Shown here in pieces: positions 1 through 6,267 of a stretch of 13,173 nucleotides of DNA. This DNA comes from Candidatus Nomurabacteria bacterium (GTDB taxonomy: Bacteria; Patescibacteriota; Minisyncoccia; Phycocordibacterales; UBA9973): NCBI GenBank assembly GCA_943354525.1, contig CALRCI010000004.1, positions 1 through 13,173 on the forward strand. Reading direction: 5' to 3'. Within the stretch, counting starts at the first letter, position 1. Every line of letters begins with the position of its first letter. Both the position numbers and the translations under genes were made by a program. Below the pieces are notes generated by a model. That model was given only the letters and a program-made list of their open reading frames with translations. It was not told where the DNA came from and did no database searches.

Positions 1-2109
1 GAGGTAGCACTTATCGAGCCGACGGGGAACACTGCAATATCAAATACGTTGCCAATAGATCCGCCAGCTGGCGGACGCGAACACGAAGCAGGATACAAGA
101 TTGTTTCTTTTGCACCGACACCGAAGATGTCTACGTATCTCCTCGCATTCATCATCGGAGATTTCGAATGGATTGAGAAGAAAACGCGCTCTGGTGTGTT
201 TGTACGCATCATGACCGTGCCTGGCAAGAAGCATCAGGCGAAGTTTTCACTTGATGTGACCGTGCGCTGTCTCGAATTCTATGAGAAATATTTCGGCATT
301 CCATATCCGCTCAACACGCTCGACATGATTGCCATTCCGGATTTCTCATCGCTGGCTATGGAGAACTGGGGCGCGATTACGTTTCGTGAAATCGGATTGC
401 TCGTCGATGAAGAACAGACATCTCTCTCGACGAAAGAAATGGTCGCCGAAGTCATTGCCCACGAACTCGCGCACCAGTGGTTCGGTAATCTCGTCACGAT
501 GGAGTGGTGGACGCATTTGTGGCTCAATGAAGGATTTGCCTCGTACATTCCGTACGTGGCGCTTAGCGAGCTTTTCCCCGAGTGGCATATGTGGGACAGA
601 TTTGCGACTGATACGGCGGCATTTGCGCTCAAACTCGATGCACTTAGACACACGCATCCGATCGAAGTCGAAGTCCATCATCCGAACGAAATCGGCGAAA
701 TTTTCGACGCCGTATCTTATCAAAAAGGCGCGACAGTCATCCGCATGCTCGCTGAATACCTTGGTGAGCGGGATTTCCGGGACGGTCTCCGTCATTATCT
801 GAAAAAGCACAGCTTCAAAAATGCGAGCACGATTCATCTCTGGGACGCATTCGAGAAAATTTCCGGCAAGCCGGTGAAGAAGATGATGGTAATTTGGACT
901 GGTAAATCCGGTTATCCAGTTGTCAGTATTTCTGAAAAGAATAAAGAATTACTTCTCACTCAGAAGCGATTTTTCTCGAGCGCCACAAGTTCAAAAAATA
1001 TAAAAGATTCTACCGTGTGGCCGATTCCGCTTTCACTCACAACTGAGAGTGGTGAAAAGAAATTACCTTTAATGACAAGCAAGCAAGTGAGGAGTTCAAC
1101 TCCTCACCAATCTTGGCTCAAATTAAATGCGCGGGAGGCGGGCATGTATCGCGTCGCATATAGCGAAGAGTTACTGGCGAAACTCGAAGCTCCGATACTC
1201 ACAAAGAAACTTCCGGCAATTGATCGTCTCGGAATTATTCGTGAACTCTTCGCACTTTCCGAGGCGGGAATCGTACCGACGACGCGGACGCTTCACATGC
1301 TCCGGCTGTATAAAAACGAGACTGACCCCATCGTCTGGATCGAAATCGTATCGGGGCTTCGGTATCTCGGCAATCTCCTTTCAGGTACGAAAAGTGAAGA
1401 ATCATTCCGAAACTATGCCCGTGAAATTCTCTCCGAAGTTGTTATTTCTGTCGGCTGGCAGGAGAAGAAAAGCGAATCACACAATCACACACTGCTTCGC
1501 CCGATGATTCTCGGCGCGGCATCATATTTCGGTGATGAAAAAGTTATTAAGACGGCAAAACAAAAATTTCTCGCTCGAAAGAAAAAAGCTATTCCGGCAG
1601 ATATCAGAGGAATAATTTATGGCACGATTGCGAGAGAGGGAAGTGAGAAAGAATACAAAACATTGCTTGCTCTGTATCGTGCTGAAAGTCTGCACGAAGA
1701 AAAAAATAGAATTCTTTCCGCACTCGGCGCATTTCGTGACAAGAAGCTGCTTTCAAAAACGCTTGCACTCACCATGACTGATGAAGTCCGCATGCAGGAT
1801 CGCAACGGCGCATTCGCGAGTGTACTGGTGAATATCCATGGCCGCGCACTCGCATGGAATTTCATCAAGAAAAACTGGAAGAAAATCGGCGAAGCCTACG
1901 GCGACGGCAATCATCTGCTTTCGCGCCTCATCGGCGTGCTCAATCGCCATACTACAGAGGCGGCGTACAACGACATCAAGAAATTCTTCCGTACGCATTC
2001 CGCTCCTGCCGCCGAACGCACCATCGACCAGACACTTGAACATATCGATTCCAATATTGTGTGGCTGAAACGCGACGGCACGGCAATCGGAGACTGGCTC
2101 AAAAAATAA
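1..2109 (+). CDS. M1 family zinc aminopeptidase (5' partial)
   Basis: Metallo-aminopeptidase that removes N-terminal residues from peptides, probably in peptide recycling. The reading frame is open from base 1, so the true start lies outside the window; 702 residues are visible, and family members are usually about 800-900, so roughly the first 100-200 are missing. Visible hallmarks are the substrate-binding GAMEN-type motif (AMENWG from residue 119), the zinc site HELAH at 154-158 with the third ligand E177 (HEXXH-X18-E spacing is exact), and the transition-state tyrosine Y240 in VSYQKGA. Residues from about 350 onward form the helical ERAP1-like C-terminal region. There is no sign of a membrane anchor in the visible part. 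Two perfect palindromes lie inside the frame (residues 20-25 and 363-369) and look like repeat insertions. The stop codon overlaps a hairpin terminator. The family call is certain; the substrate is not. Confidence 0.95.
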   Translation, partial: EVALIEPTGNTAISNTLPIDPPAGGREHEAGYKIVSFAPTPKMSTYLLAFIIGDFEWIEKKTRSGVFVRIMTVPGKKHQAKFSLDVTVRCLEFYEKYFGIPYPLNTLDMIAIPDFSSLAMENWGAITFREIGLLVDEEQTSLSTKEMVAEVIAHELAHQWFGNLVTMEWWTHLWLNEGFASYIPYVALSELFPEWHMWDRFATDTAAFALKLDALRHTHPIEVEVHHPNEIGEIFDAVSYQKGATVIRMLAEYLGERDFRDGLRHYLKKHSFKNASTIHLWDAFEKISGKPVKKMMVIWTGKSGYPVVSISEKNKELLLTQKRFFSSATSSKNIKDSTVWPIPLSLTTESGEKKLPLMTSKQVRSSTPHQSWLKLNAREAGMYRVAYSEELLAKLEAPILTKKLPAIDRLGIIRELFALSEAGIVPTTRTLHMLRLYKNETDPIVWIEIVSGLRYLGNLLSGTKSEESFRNYAREILSEVVISVGWQEKKSESHNHTLLRPMILGAASYFGDEKVIKTAKQKFLARKKKAIPADIRGIIYGTIAREGSEKEYKTLLALYRAESLHEEKNRILSALGAFRDKKLLSKTLALTMTDEVRMQDRNGAFASVLVNIHGRALAWNFIKKNWKKIGEAYGDGNHLLSRLIGVLNRHTTEAAYNDIKKFFRTHSAPAAERTIDQTLEHIDSNIVWLKRDGTAIGDWLKK
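60..75. repeat. 16-bp perfect palindrome inside the M1 peptidase gene
   Basis: TCCGCCAGCTGGCGGA is its own reverse complement. It sits in frame and gives a Pro-Pro-Ala-Gly-Gly stretch just upstream of the conserved APTPKMSTYLLAF segment, in a surface-loop position. GC content is much higher than in the flanks. It is probably a dispersed palindromic element captured within a coding region; a second copy is not present in this window. Confidence 0.6.
1087..1107. repeat. 21-bp palindrome inside the M1 peptidase gene
   Basis: Arms GTGAGGAGTT and AACTCCTCAC flank one central C. The element is exactly seven codons and in phase (V363 to H369). It lies in a poorly conserved linker just before the WLKLNAREAGMYRV block that begins the C-terminal region in M1 enzymes, which fits insertion at a tolerated site. 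Confidence 0.55.
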
Positions 2110-2133
2110 AGGCAACTAGAGTTAGTTGCCTTT
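2108..2133. terminator. Hairpin terminator between convergent genes
   Basis: Eleven-bp arms (AAAGGCAACTA and TAGTTGCCTTT) flank the loop GAGT. The left arm uses the last two bases of the M1 stop codon. On the + strand only three T follow; on the - strand the stem is followed by a longer T-rich tail (ATTTTTT). It could therefore serve both the M1 gene and the convergent gene at 2155-2511. Confidence 0.75.
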
Positions 2134-2154
2134 AAAAAAGTTCTGTCGTTCCCA

Positions 2155-2511
2155 TTAGTCAGCGCAAAATCCGTTTTCCAAGAAAAATGGCTTGCACGGC
2201 TGCTCATACAAATGTCCGGAATCACGCATCGGGATGCTGCAACGCGCCGGCTCATCTTCGGTATGCCCTTTGCGGACGTACTCGATAATCGATTTGCGGA
2301 CATATTCAATACATTCGCGCATGTCTGATTTTCCGGATTGTTTTTCAGCAGCAGTGAATGTCGCATTCCAGATTCTGGCGAATTCGATGCTGTGCTTGCT
2401 GGCGGTGGTAACAAGCTCATTGAATTTCGCTCCGAATGCGGAGTCTTTTGGATTGGTGTTGAGGAGTGCCACGAAACAGGTGAGCGCATCCTCGTGAATT
2501 TTGTCTGCCAT
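2155..2511 (-). CDS. Small protein of unknown function
   Basis: 118 residues, starting MADKIHEDALTCFVALL. I do not recognise a family. It has no membrane segment or signal peptide and looks mostly helical, with several cysteines in the C-terminal half (including CSIP, QPCKP and GFCAD). Residues near 70-86 contain a tandem duplication (IEYVRK twice, 8 residues apart) matching a 24-bp DNA repeat. The frame stays open upstream to about 2727, but that extension would run into the divergent gene at 2611, so the ATG at 2511 is preferred. No Shine-Dalgarno sequence precedes it. It is convergent with the M1 gene and shares its terminator. The open frame is well supported; the function is not. Confidence 0.6.
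   Translation of the reverse strand: MADKIHEDALTCFVALLNTNPKDSAFGAKFNELVTTASKHSIEFARIWNATFTAAEKQSGKSDMRECIEYVRKSIIEYVRKGHTEDEPARCSIPMRDSGHLYEQPCKPFFLENGFCAD
2269..2311. repeat. Tandem duplication with 24-bp period
   Basis: The 19-bp pattern TTTGCGGACRTAYTCRATA occurs at 2269-2287 and again at 2293-2311, with three synonymous-type changes. It encodes the doubled IEYVRK segment of the unknown protein. The changes preserve the amino acids, which suggests that the protein is under selection. Confidence 0.7.
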
Positions 2512-2534
2512 GGTTTGGGGATTTATTTGCCCAC

Positions 2535-2564
2535 AGTTTACCATAGGTGCAGATTTTGCGGCAA
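2535..2564 (-). promoter_or_regulatory. Possible promoter for the 2155-2511 gene
   Basis: Read on the - strand: TTGCCG (2559-2564), an 18-bp spacer, then TAAACT (2535-2540), about 23 nt before the ATG. Both boxes match the consensus at four or five of six positions. It is a motif match only. Confidence 0.35.
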
Positions 2565-2576
2565 ATGTCCGGGATA

Positions 2577-2604
2577 TTGTGAAATTTAGCAGAGGGAGTA
2601 CAAT
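2577..2604 (+). promoter_or_regulatory. Promoter of leaderless type for the 2611 gene
   Basis: TTGTGA (2577-2582), a 16-bp spacer, then TACAAT (2599-2604). Only six bases separate the -10 box from the ATG at 2611, so the transcript would start at or next to the start codon. Confidence 0.55.
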
Positions 2605-2610
2605 AGCCAC

Positions 2611-3021
2611 ATGAACAAAACCCTGAAGAAATCGCTCATCCTCGTCGTCCTGATACCGATTTTCCTGCTCCTCGTCCGCCATGCCTTCCGTCCGGAAGTC
2701 GGCAAAAATCCTGTGCGGGTAATCCAAACAGAAACGCCTACTACGTATCCAACGTTTGTGCAGACTTTAATTGCAGATTCACGTACTGGCAAAATTCAAT
2801 CGTTCTCATATCAAGACCAGACTTATTATATGGTGACCAGTTTGTCGCAACTTCAAGGATCAGTTGGCAGTCGTCCAACAATTTATACTTCAACAGGAGA
2901 AACAGTCCAAGGATGTTCAGATGGCGGTCCGCAATATCAGGGTCCAATGTGTGTCGTTTCCATGCAGGCAACAAAGACGCTTGTCTGGCATACATCACAA
3001 CCGACACCGAATGACTACTAA
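2611..3021 (+). CDS. Small membrane-anchored exported protein of unknown function
   Basis: 136 residues. The N-terminus has lysines followed by a hydrophobic segment at about residues 8-23 (SLILVVLIPIFLLLV), typical of an uncleaved signal anchor; there is no lipobox cysteine. The outside part is polar, with a Pro/Thr-rich linker near 40-48, then a compact region containing YQDQTYYMVT, IYTSTGE, and two cysteines about 15 residues apart around GGPQYQGPM that could form a disulfide. The arrangement (a YY strand, a Y-x-x-x-G turn, then Cys and GG) loosely resembles small lipoprotein-like beta domains of the DUF6970 kind, but this is weak. The leaderless-type promoter decides the start. MutY follows after 20 nt, so the two may be co-transcribed. 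Confidence 0.7.
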   Translation: MNKTLKKSLILVVLIPIFLLLVRHAFRPEVGKNPVRVIQTETPTTYPTFVQTLIADSRTGKIQSFSYQDQTYYMVTSLSQLQGSVGSRPTIYTSTGETVQGCSDGGPQYQGPMCVVSMQATKTLVWHTSQPTPNDY

Positions 3022-3041
3022 ATGTATGTTAGAGTAGTTTC

Positions 3042-3878
3042 GTGACTTCAAAAGCATTTCAAAAGAAAATCTGGGATTTTTATAAGAAGAATAAGAGGGA
3101 ATTGCCGTGGCGGAAGACACGAGATCCGTATCGTATTCTCGTGTCTGAAATTATGCTTCAGCAGACGCAGGTGGAGAGAGTAATTCCGAAGTACAAAGAT
3201 TTCTTGAAGAAATTTTCAACGGTGGAAAAATTGGCAAAAGCGAAACAAAGCGAGGTGCTGAAACTTTGGCTCGGACTTGGTTATAATCGCCGTGCGCTCT
3301 ATTTAAAACGTACGGCGGAAACTATTGTTTCCAAGCATAAAGGAAAATTTCCAAAGACCATTGTGGAACTTGAAGAATTACCGGGTGTCGGTCCATACAC
3401 AGCAGGAGCGATTGCGACATTCGCATACAATCAATCGCACGTATTTATCGAGACGAATATTCGCAGTGTTTTTATCCATGAATTTTTCTCCCACCCCCTC
3501 CCGGCCTCCCCCTCAGGCAGGGGGAGAGGAAATGCAAAAGTTTCAGATAATCAATTATTGCCATTGATTGAAAAAACTCTTGATCAAAAGAATCCGAGAG
3601 AATGGTATGGGGCACTCATGGATTACGGTTCGTTCTTGAAAAAGACCAATCCGAATCCGAGCAAGCGAAGCAAACACCATGTCACACAATCCAAATTTAA
3701 GGGTTCGGCGAGAGAACTGCGCGGACGGATTCTGAAAACGGTGAGTGAGAAGCCGATGACAGAATCCCAAATTCTGAAATTATGCGCTGCCGATGTACGA
3801 ACCACAGAGATATTGAGAAGCTTGGTCCGGGAAGGATTCTTGGCGAAAAATAGAAATATTTTTTCTATTTCAGCTTGA
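3042..3878 (+). CDS. mutY: MutY-like A/G-specific adenine glycosylase lacking the [4Fe-4S] cluster
   Basis: DNA repair glycosylase of the helix-hairpin-helix superfamily; MutY removes adenine opposite 8-oxoguanine. Start is GTG; an in-frame TAG ten bases upstream excludes an earlier start. Visible are RELPWRKTRDPYRILVSE with E36 at the adenine-pocket position, MLQQTQVERV, and the HhH motif LPGVGPYTAGAI (113-124) with Tyr119 where bifunctional endonuclease III has Lys. Two oddities stand out. The usual catalytic Asp (LDGNV in MutY) aligns with E137 in FIETNIRSV. The region after MDYG has no Cys-X6-Cys-X2-Cys-X5-Cys set and instead reads NPNPSKRSKHH. Residues 150-165 derive from an inserted palindromic repeat. 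The 278-residue protein lacks the NUDIX-like C-terminal domain and ends in what looks like a small winged helix. Base composition is AT-rich relative to the rnj/gyrB region. Confidence 0.88.
   Translation: MTSKAFQKKIWDFYKKNKRELPWRKTRDPYRILVSEIMLQQTQVERVIPKYKDFLKKFSTVEKLAKAKQSEVLKLWLGLGYNRRALYLKRTAETIVSKHKGKFPKTIVELEELPGVGPYTAGAIATFAYNQSHVFIETNIRSVFIHEFFSHPLPASPSGRGRGNAKVSDNQLLPLIEKTLDQKNPREWYGALMDYGSFLKKTNPNPSKRSKHHVTQSKFKGSARELRGRILKTVSEKPMTESQILKLCAADVRTTEILRSLVREGFLAKNRNIFSISA
3489..3530. repeat. Palindromic repeat inserted in frame in mutY
   Basis: A very C- then G-rich block in an AT-rich gene. Its core is a perfect stem, CTCCCCCT (3506-3513) and AGGGGGAG (3519-3526), with loop CAGGC, preceded by CCCACCCCCTCCCGG. 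It adds about 14-16 residues rich in Pro, Ser, Gly and Arg between the FFS segment and the VSDNQLLPLIEKTLD helix. The sequence style resembles small palindromic elements known to insert into coding genes in various bacteria. Confidence 0.75.
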
Positions 3879-3896
3879 ATTTCAAGGGTTAATTTT

Positions 3897-3921
3897 GCCA
3901 AGGACTACCCTTGGCGTTTTT
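3897..3921 (+). terminator. Terminator after mutY (copy 1 of the GCCAAGG hairpin family)
   Basis: Stem GCCAAGG and CCTTGGC with a five-base loop (ACTAC), followed by GTTTTT and further T-rich sequence. It starts 18 bases after the mutY stop. The same arms recur twice at 10357-10425. Confidence 0.75.
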
Positions 3922-3944
3922 GTATTTTTCTGGGGATAACTCAA

Positions 3945-3972
3945 TTTACCGATTTTTCGCGGGGTGTATACT
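3945..3972 (+). promoter_or_regulatory. Promoter for the coiled-coil gene
   Basis: TTTACC (3945-3950), a 16-bp spacer, then TATACT (3967-3972), eight bases before the ATG at 3981. This implies a transcript with almost no leader. Confidence 0.55.
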
Positions 3973-3980
3973 GTAGCCTT

Positions 3981-4385
3981 ATGAAGAAGACGGCAAAAAA
4001 AGAAGTGACCATCCAAGACCTTGCGGATATCATCCAGAAGGTTAATACCAATACCCTCAAGGTGATTAAGGAGGTGGCTAGCTCTTTGGGTGGTAAGATT
4101 AAGGACTTAGATGTACGCCTTCAAACCTCAGAACAAAAGTTTGACCGAACGATAAAAAAACTGGATATCAAGATTGAGAATTTGGCAGTCAGCACGGCTC
4201 GCGGATTTCAAGCAGTTGATGTTCGATTCGGACAAGTTGATAAAAAATTCGAAGACATGGAAGAAGGGATGAAAGCTATTCGTCGCGACATTTTAAATAT
4301 GGATGATCGATTTGTATCTCGATTCGCACTCGATGAACACACCCGCCGATACCGGCATGTCGAAAATAAAGAAAAGACAAAATAA
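3981..4385 (+). CDS. Small coiled-coil protein of unknown function
   Basis: 134 residues, highly charged, with no membrane segment or cysteine. The N-terminus (KKEVTIQDLADIIQKV) is followed by a long amphipathic helix, about residues 20-115, with hydrophobic residues repeating every three to four positions and repeated D-x-R-F/L or KFD-type units (DLDVRL, KFDRTI, AVDVRFGQVDKKFEDM, NMDDRFVSRF). This is typical of a rod-like coiled coil that oligomerises. Similar short coiled-coil proteins are common in Parcubacteria, but no role can be assigned. The promoter 8 nt upstream fixes the start. The stop lies within a bidirectional terminator shared with the convergent rluF-like gene. It has no obvious functional partner. 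Confidence 0.75.
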   Translation: MKKTAKKEVTIQDLADIIQKVNTNTLKVIKEVASSLGGKIKDLDVRLQTSEQKFDRTIKKLDIKIENLAVSTARGFQAVDVRFGQVDKKFEDMEEGMKAIRRDILNMDDRFVSRFALDEHTRRYRHVENKEKTK

Positions 4386-4415
4386 AAACCCGCAAACATA
4401 TGTTTGCGGGTTTTT
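4384..4415. terminator. Bidirectional terminator, perfect 32-bp palindrome
   Basis: Sixteen-bp arms (4384-4399 and 4400-4415) begin with A5, run through ACCCGCAAACAT and mirror exactly, ending in T5. Each strand therefore has a GC-rich stem followed by a T run. The palindrome contains the last two bases of the + strand stop (4383-4385) and the first bases of the - strand stop (4414-4416), so it terminates both convergent genes. Confidence 0.9.
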
Positions 4416-5106
4416 ATAATCCCAAAGATTTCAAAAATGTTTTTAATTCAGGGCTCGTCAGTTTGCGGAGCGCGCCGGGTTTCAGTGTGCCGAGTTTGAT
4501 GTTCATGACACGGATGCGTTTGAGCGAGGAGACATGATAATTTAATTTCTCGCACATGCGACGGATCTGACGATTCTTGCCTTCGGTGAGAATGATGGAG
4601 AATTTATCGGTGTTGATGCGCTTCACGACTGCCGGACGAGTCGTGTAGTCTCCAATGTCGACACCGCGGGCAAGTTTGCGGAGATCGCCTTCACGGATAT
4701 CTTTGTCGACGGTGACCTCATATTCTTTCTCATGATAGAAACTCGGTTCAAGCAGTGGTTTCGTGATACGGCCGTCGTTTGAGAGAAGGATGAGTCCGGT
4801 GGAATCTTTGTCGAGGCGGCCTTGGGGAACGACATTCTCAGGCAGGTGCAATGTGTCGACAATATCTTTTTCTCCCTCACTCTTGTTTGTCGTCACGATG
4901 CCGGCAGGCTTGTGATAGGCATAATACGCATATGAAAAATTCTTTGGACGATTGAGCGTGATCTCGTCAGTTTCTTTGACTCGCTCGCCAAGCACAGCTT
5001 TCTTGCCATTCACAAAAACTTTGCCGAGGGCGATGAGCCGATCAGCTTCACGGCGGCTGGCAATGCCTCGAGCGGCCATGGCGGCGTTGATGCGGAGTGT
5101 TTGCAT
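4414..5106 (-). CDS. rluF: 23S rRNA pseudouridine synthase, RluF-like
   Basis: Converts a uridine of ribosomal RNA to pseudouridine. 230 residues: an N-terminal S4 RNA-binding domain (about 3-50, with ARGIASRREADRLI and VFVNGKKAVLGERV), then the RsuA/RluB/RluF-type catalytic domain with HKPAGIV, the catalytic GRLDKDSTG motif (Asp99), HEKEYEVTVDK, and EGKNRQIRRMCEKLNYHV followed by LKRIRVMNI. The block around DIVDTL, VVPQGRLDKDS and the MCE..NYHV..LKRIRVMN region resembles E. coli RluF (U2604 of 23S rRNA) more than RluB or RsuA. It lacks the long basic tail of E. coli RluF. The exact target base is inferred. Its ATG lies 6 nt after the MFS stop with no separate promoter evident, so it is probably translated from the same transcript. 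Confidence 0.9.
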   Translation of the reverse strand: MQTLRINAAMAARGIASRREADRLIALGKVFVNGKKAVLGERVKETDEITLNRPKNFSYAYYAYHKPAGIVTTNKSEGEKDIVDTLHLPENVVPQGRLDKDSTGLILLSNDGRITKPLLEPSFYHEKEYEVTVDKDIREGDLRKLARGVDIGDYTTRPAVVKRINTDKFSIILTEGKNRQIRRMCEKLNYHVSSLKRIRVMNIKLGTLKPGALRKLTSPELKTFLKSLGL

Positions 5107-5112
5107 ACTATG

Positions 5113-6255
5113 TTAGCGGTCAGTGAGTCGTCCGGCGACGAATGTGCCATATCCGACGATGATGGCGATGAGCATGAAATATGTCTGGTAGGACACAAAT
5201 GAGAGCATGAGGATACCAAATGCTGGAGCAATGACATAGGCAAGCGGGTGCATTGCGCGGTAGATCGAGATTACTCCCGGCTCAGAATCAGAAATACATT
5301 TGAAGAAATATGTGTCGGCCATGACCTGTACCGTGGCCGCACCGACGCGGGTAAGAAAGAGCGCGAGTGCGAATAGGGCAATACTGTGGCTCGTAATGAG
5401 CGCGAAACCGGCAGTGGCGAGTCCGATGAGGAGAAAACTGCTCTCGAGAAGCTTCTTCTCGCCGCGCGTATCGGAAAGTTTACCGAGCGGATATTGCAGT
5501 AGTACGAACGGCGCGAGCATGATCGTGAAGATGAGGCCGATTGATTTCCAGTCATAGCCCATGACCGTGTGTAGATACGGAGCAGAGAAGATAACCATCG
5601 AGGCGAAGAAGAATTGTAGCAGGAAATTGATGCTGACGATGCGACGTAGATCGCGATGCGTGCGGATTTTTCTCCATGAGGTAAGTATCGGCAGGTGCGT
5701 ATATACGCTATCTTTGAATTTACGCAGAAAGAGTATCGACAGCATGAGTGCCAACAGGACGGCAAATGAGGCAAAGAGATAGATGCCATGATATCCGAAG
5801 CTCGCGATGATAACACCGGCAGCAAACGGCGAAAGCATCCAAGCGAGATTCGTCGTGGTGAGATAGAGCCCACGAGTCTTGCCCGTCGCAGTATCTTTCG
5901 AGAAATGTTCGACGAAAATATCGAGCGCGATAATGCCGACATTATTCGCCATGACGTAGAGGATGAACGAGAGCGAGATGATACATGGAGAATCAGAAAG
6001 TCGCAGTCCAGAGAGTGCGATGAGCAGTCCGAAAAACGTCAGCAGTATGATTCGCGCATTGCCGATTTTCTTCTCGAGGAATGGTACCAGTTCGAGCACG
6101 ATGAGGGAGAGGACTGCGCCGATGGCAAACAGCGCACTTGCCATATGAGCGCCCACAATCGTGCCGAGAAATGTTGAGTTTACGTACGAGGCCAGCGCAG
6201 CCGATAATGCAAAGACAAAACTGACACTATAGACTCGCGGAAGTGGATTTTTCAT
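5113..6255 (-). CDS. Major facilitator superfamily transporter
   Basis: 380 residues, strongly hydrophobic, with about 11-12 membrane segments in two halves separated by a hydrophilic loop near 190-210 (TSWRKIRTHRDLRRI). The cytoplasmic motif A of the MFS is recognisable in the second half as PLGKLSDTRGEKK (from P256, Asp262), and TGKTRGLYLTTTNLAW in the first half fits the corresponding loop region. The substrate cannot be told; drug or small-metabolite export is common in such proteins. Start: ATG preceded by TATAAT at a spacing of 6 nt, with only 7 nt after the rnj stop, so it may be expressed both from the upstream genes and from its own leaderless-type promoter. Confidence 0.9.
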   Translation of the reverse strand: MKNPLPRVYSVSFVFALSAALASYVNSTFLGTIVGAHMASALFAIGAVLSLIVLELVPFLEKKIGNARIILLTFFGLLIALSGLRLSDSPCIISLSFILYVMANNVGIIALDIFVEHFSKDTATGKTRGLYLTTTNLAWMLSPFAAGVIIASFGYHGIYLFASFAVLLALMLSILFLRKFKDSVYTHLPILTSWRKIRTHRDLRRIVSINFLLQFFFASMVIFSAPYLHTVMGYDWKSIGLIFTIMLAPFVLLQYPLGKLSDTRGEKKLLESSFLLIGLATAGFALITSHSIALFALALFLTRVGAATVQVMADTYFFKCISDSEPGVISIYRAMHPLAYVIAPAFGILMLSFVSYQTYFMLIAIIVGYGTFVAGRLTDR

Positions 6256-6261
6256 ATCTCA

Positions 6262-6267
6262 ATTATA
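6262..6267 (-). promoter_or_regulatory. Perfect -10 box containing the rnj stop codon
   Basis: On the - strand the sequence reads TATAAT, then TGAGAT, then ATG of the MFS gene. The TAA stop of RNase J (6263-6265) forms the middle of the hexamer. No good -35 box is seen at the expected distance (the candidate TTATTC at 6283-6288 is weak), so strength is uncertain. Confidence 0.5.

Noticed and set aside
2512..2727. N-terminal extension of the 2155-2511 gene to 2727
   Set aside because: It would overlap the promoter and first codons of the divergent membrane protein at 2611, and the extra residues look like antisense translation.
3490..3530. Frameshift or pseudogene in mutY at the C/G-rich block
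   Set aside because: The frame continues with conserved MutY sequence on both sides (ETNIRSV before, LLPLIEKTLD after), so it is an in-frame insertion.
5271..5942. A 223-codon - strand frame overlapping the MFS gene
   Set aside because: Very Ser/Arg-rich out-of-frame translation of the MFS transporter, with no independent support.
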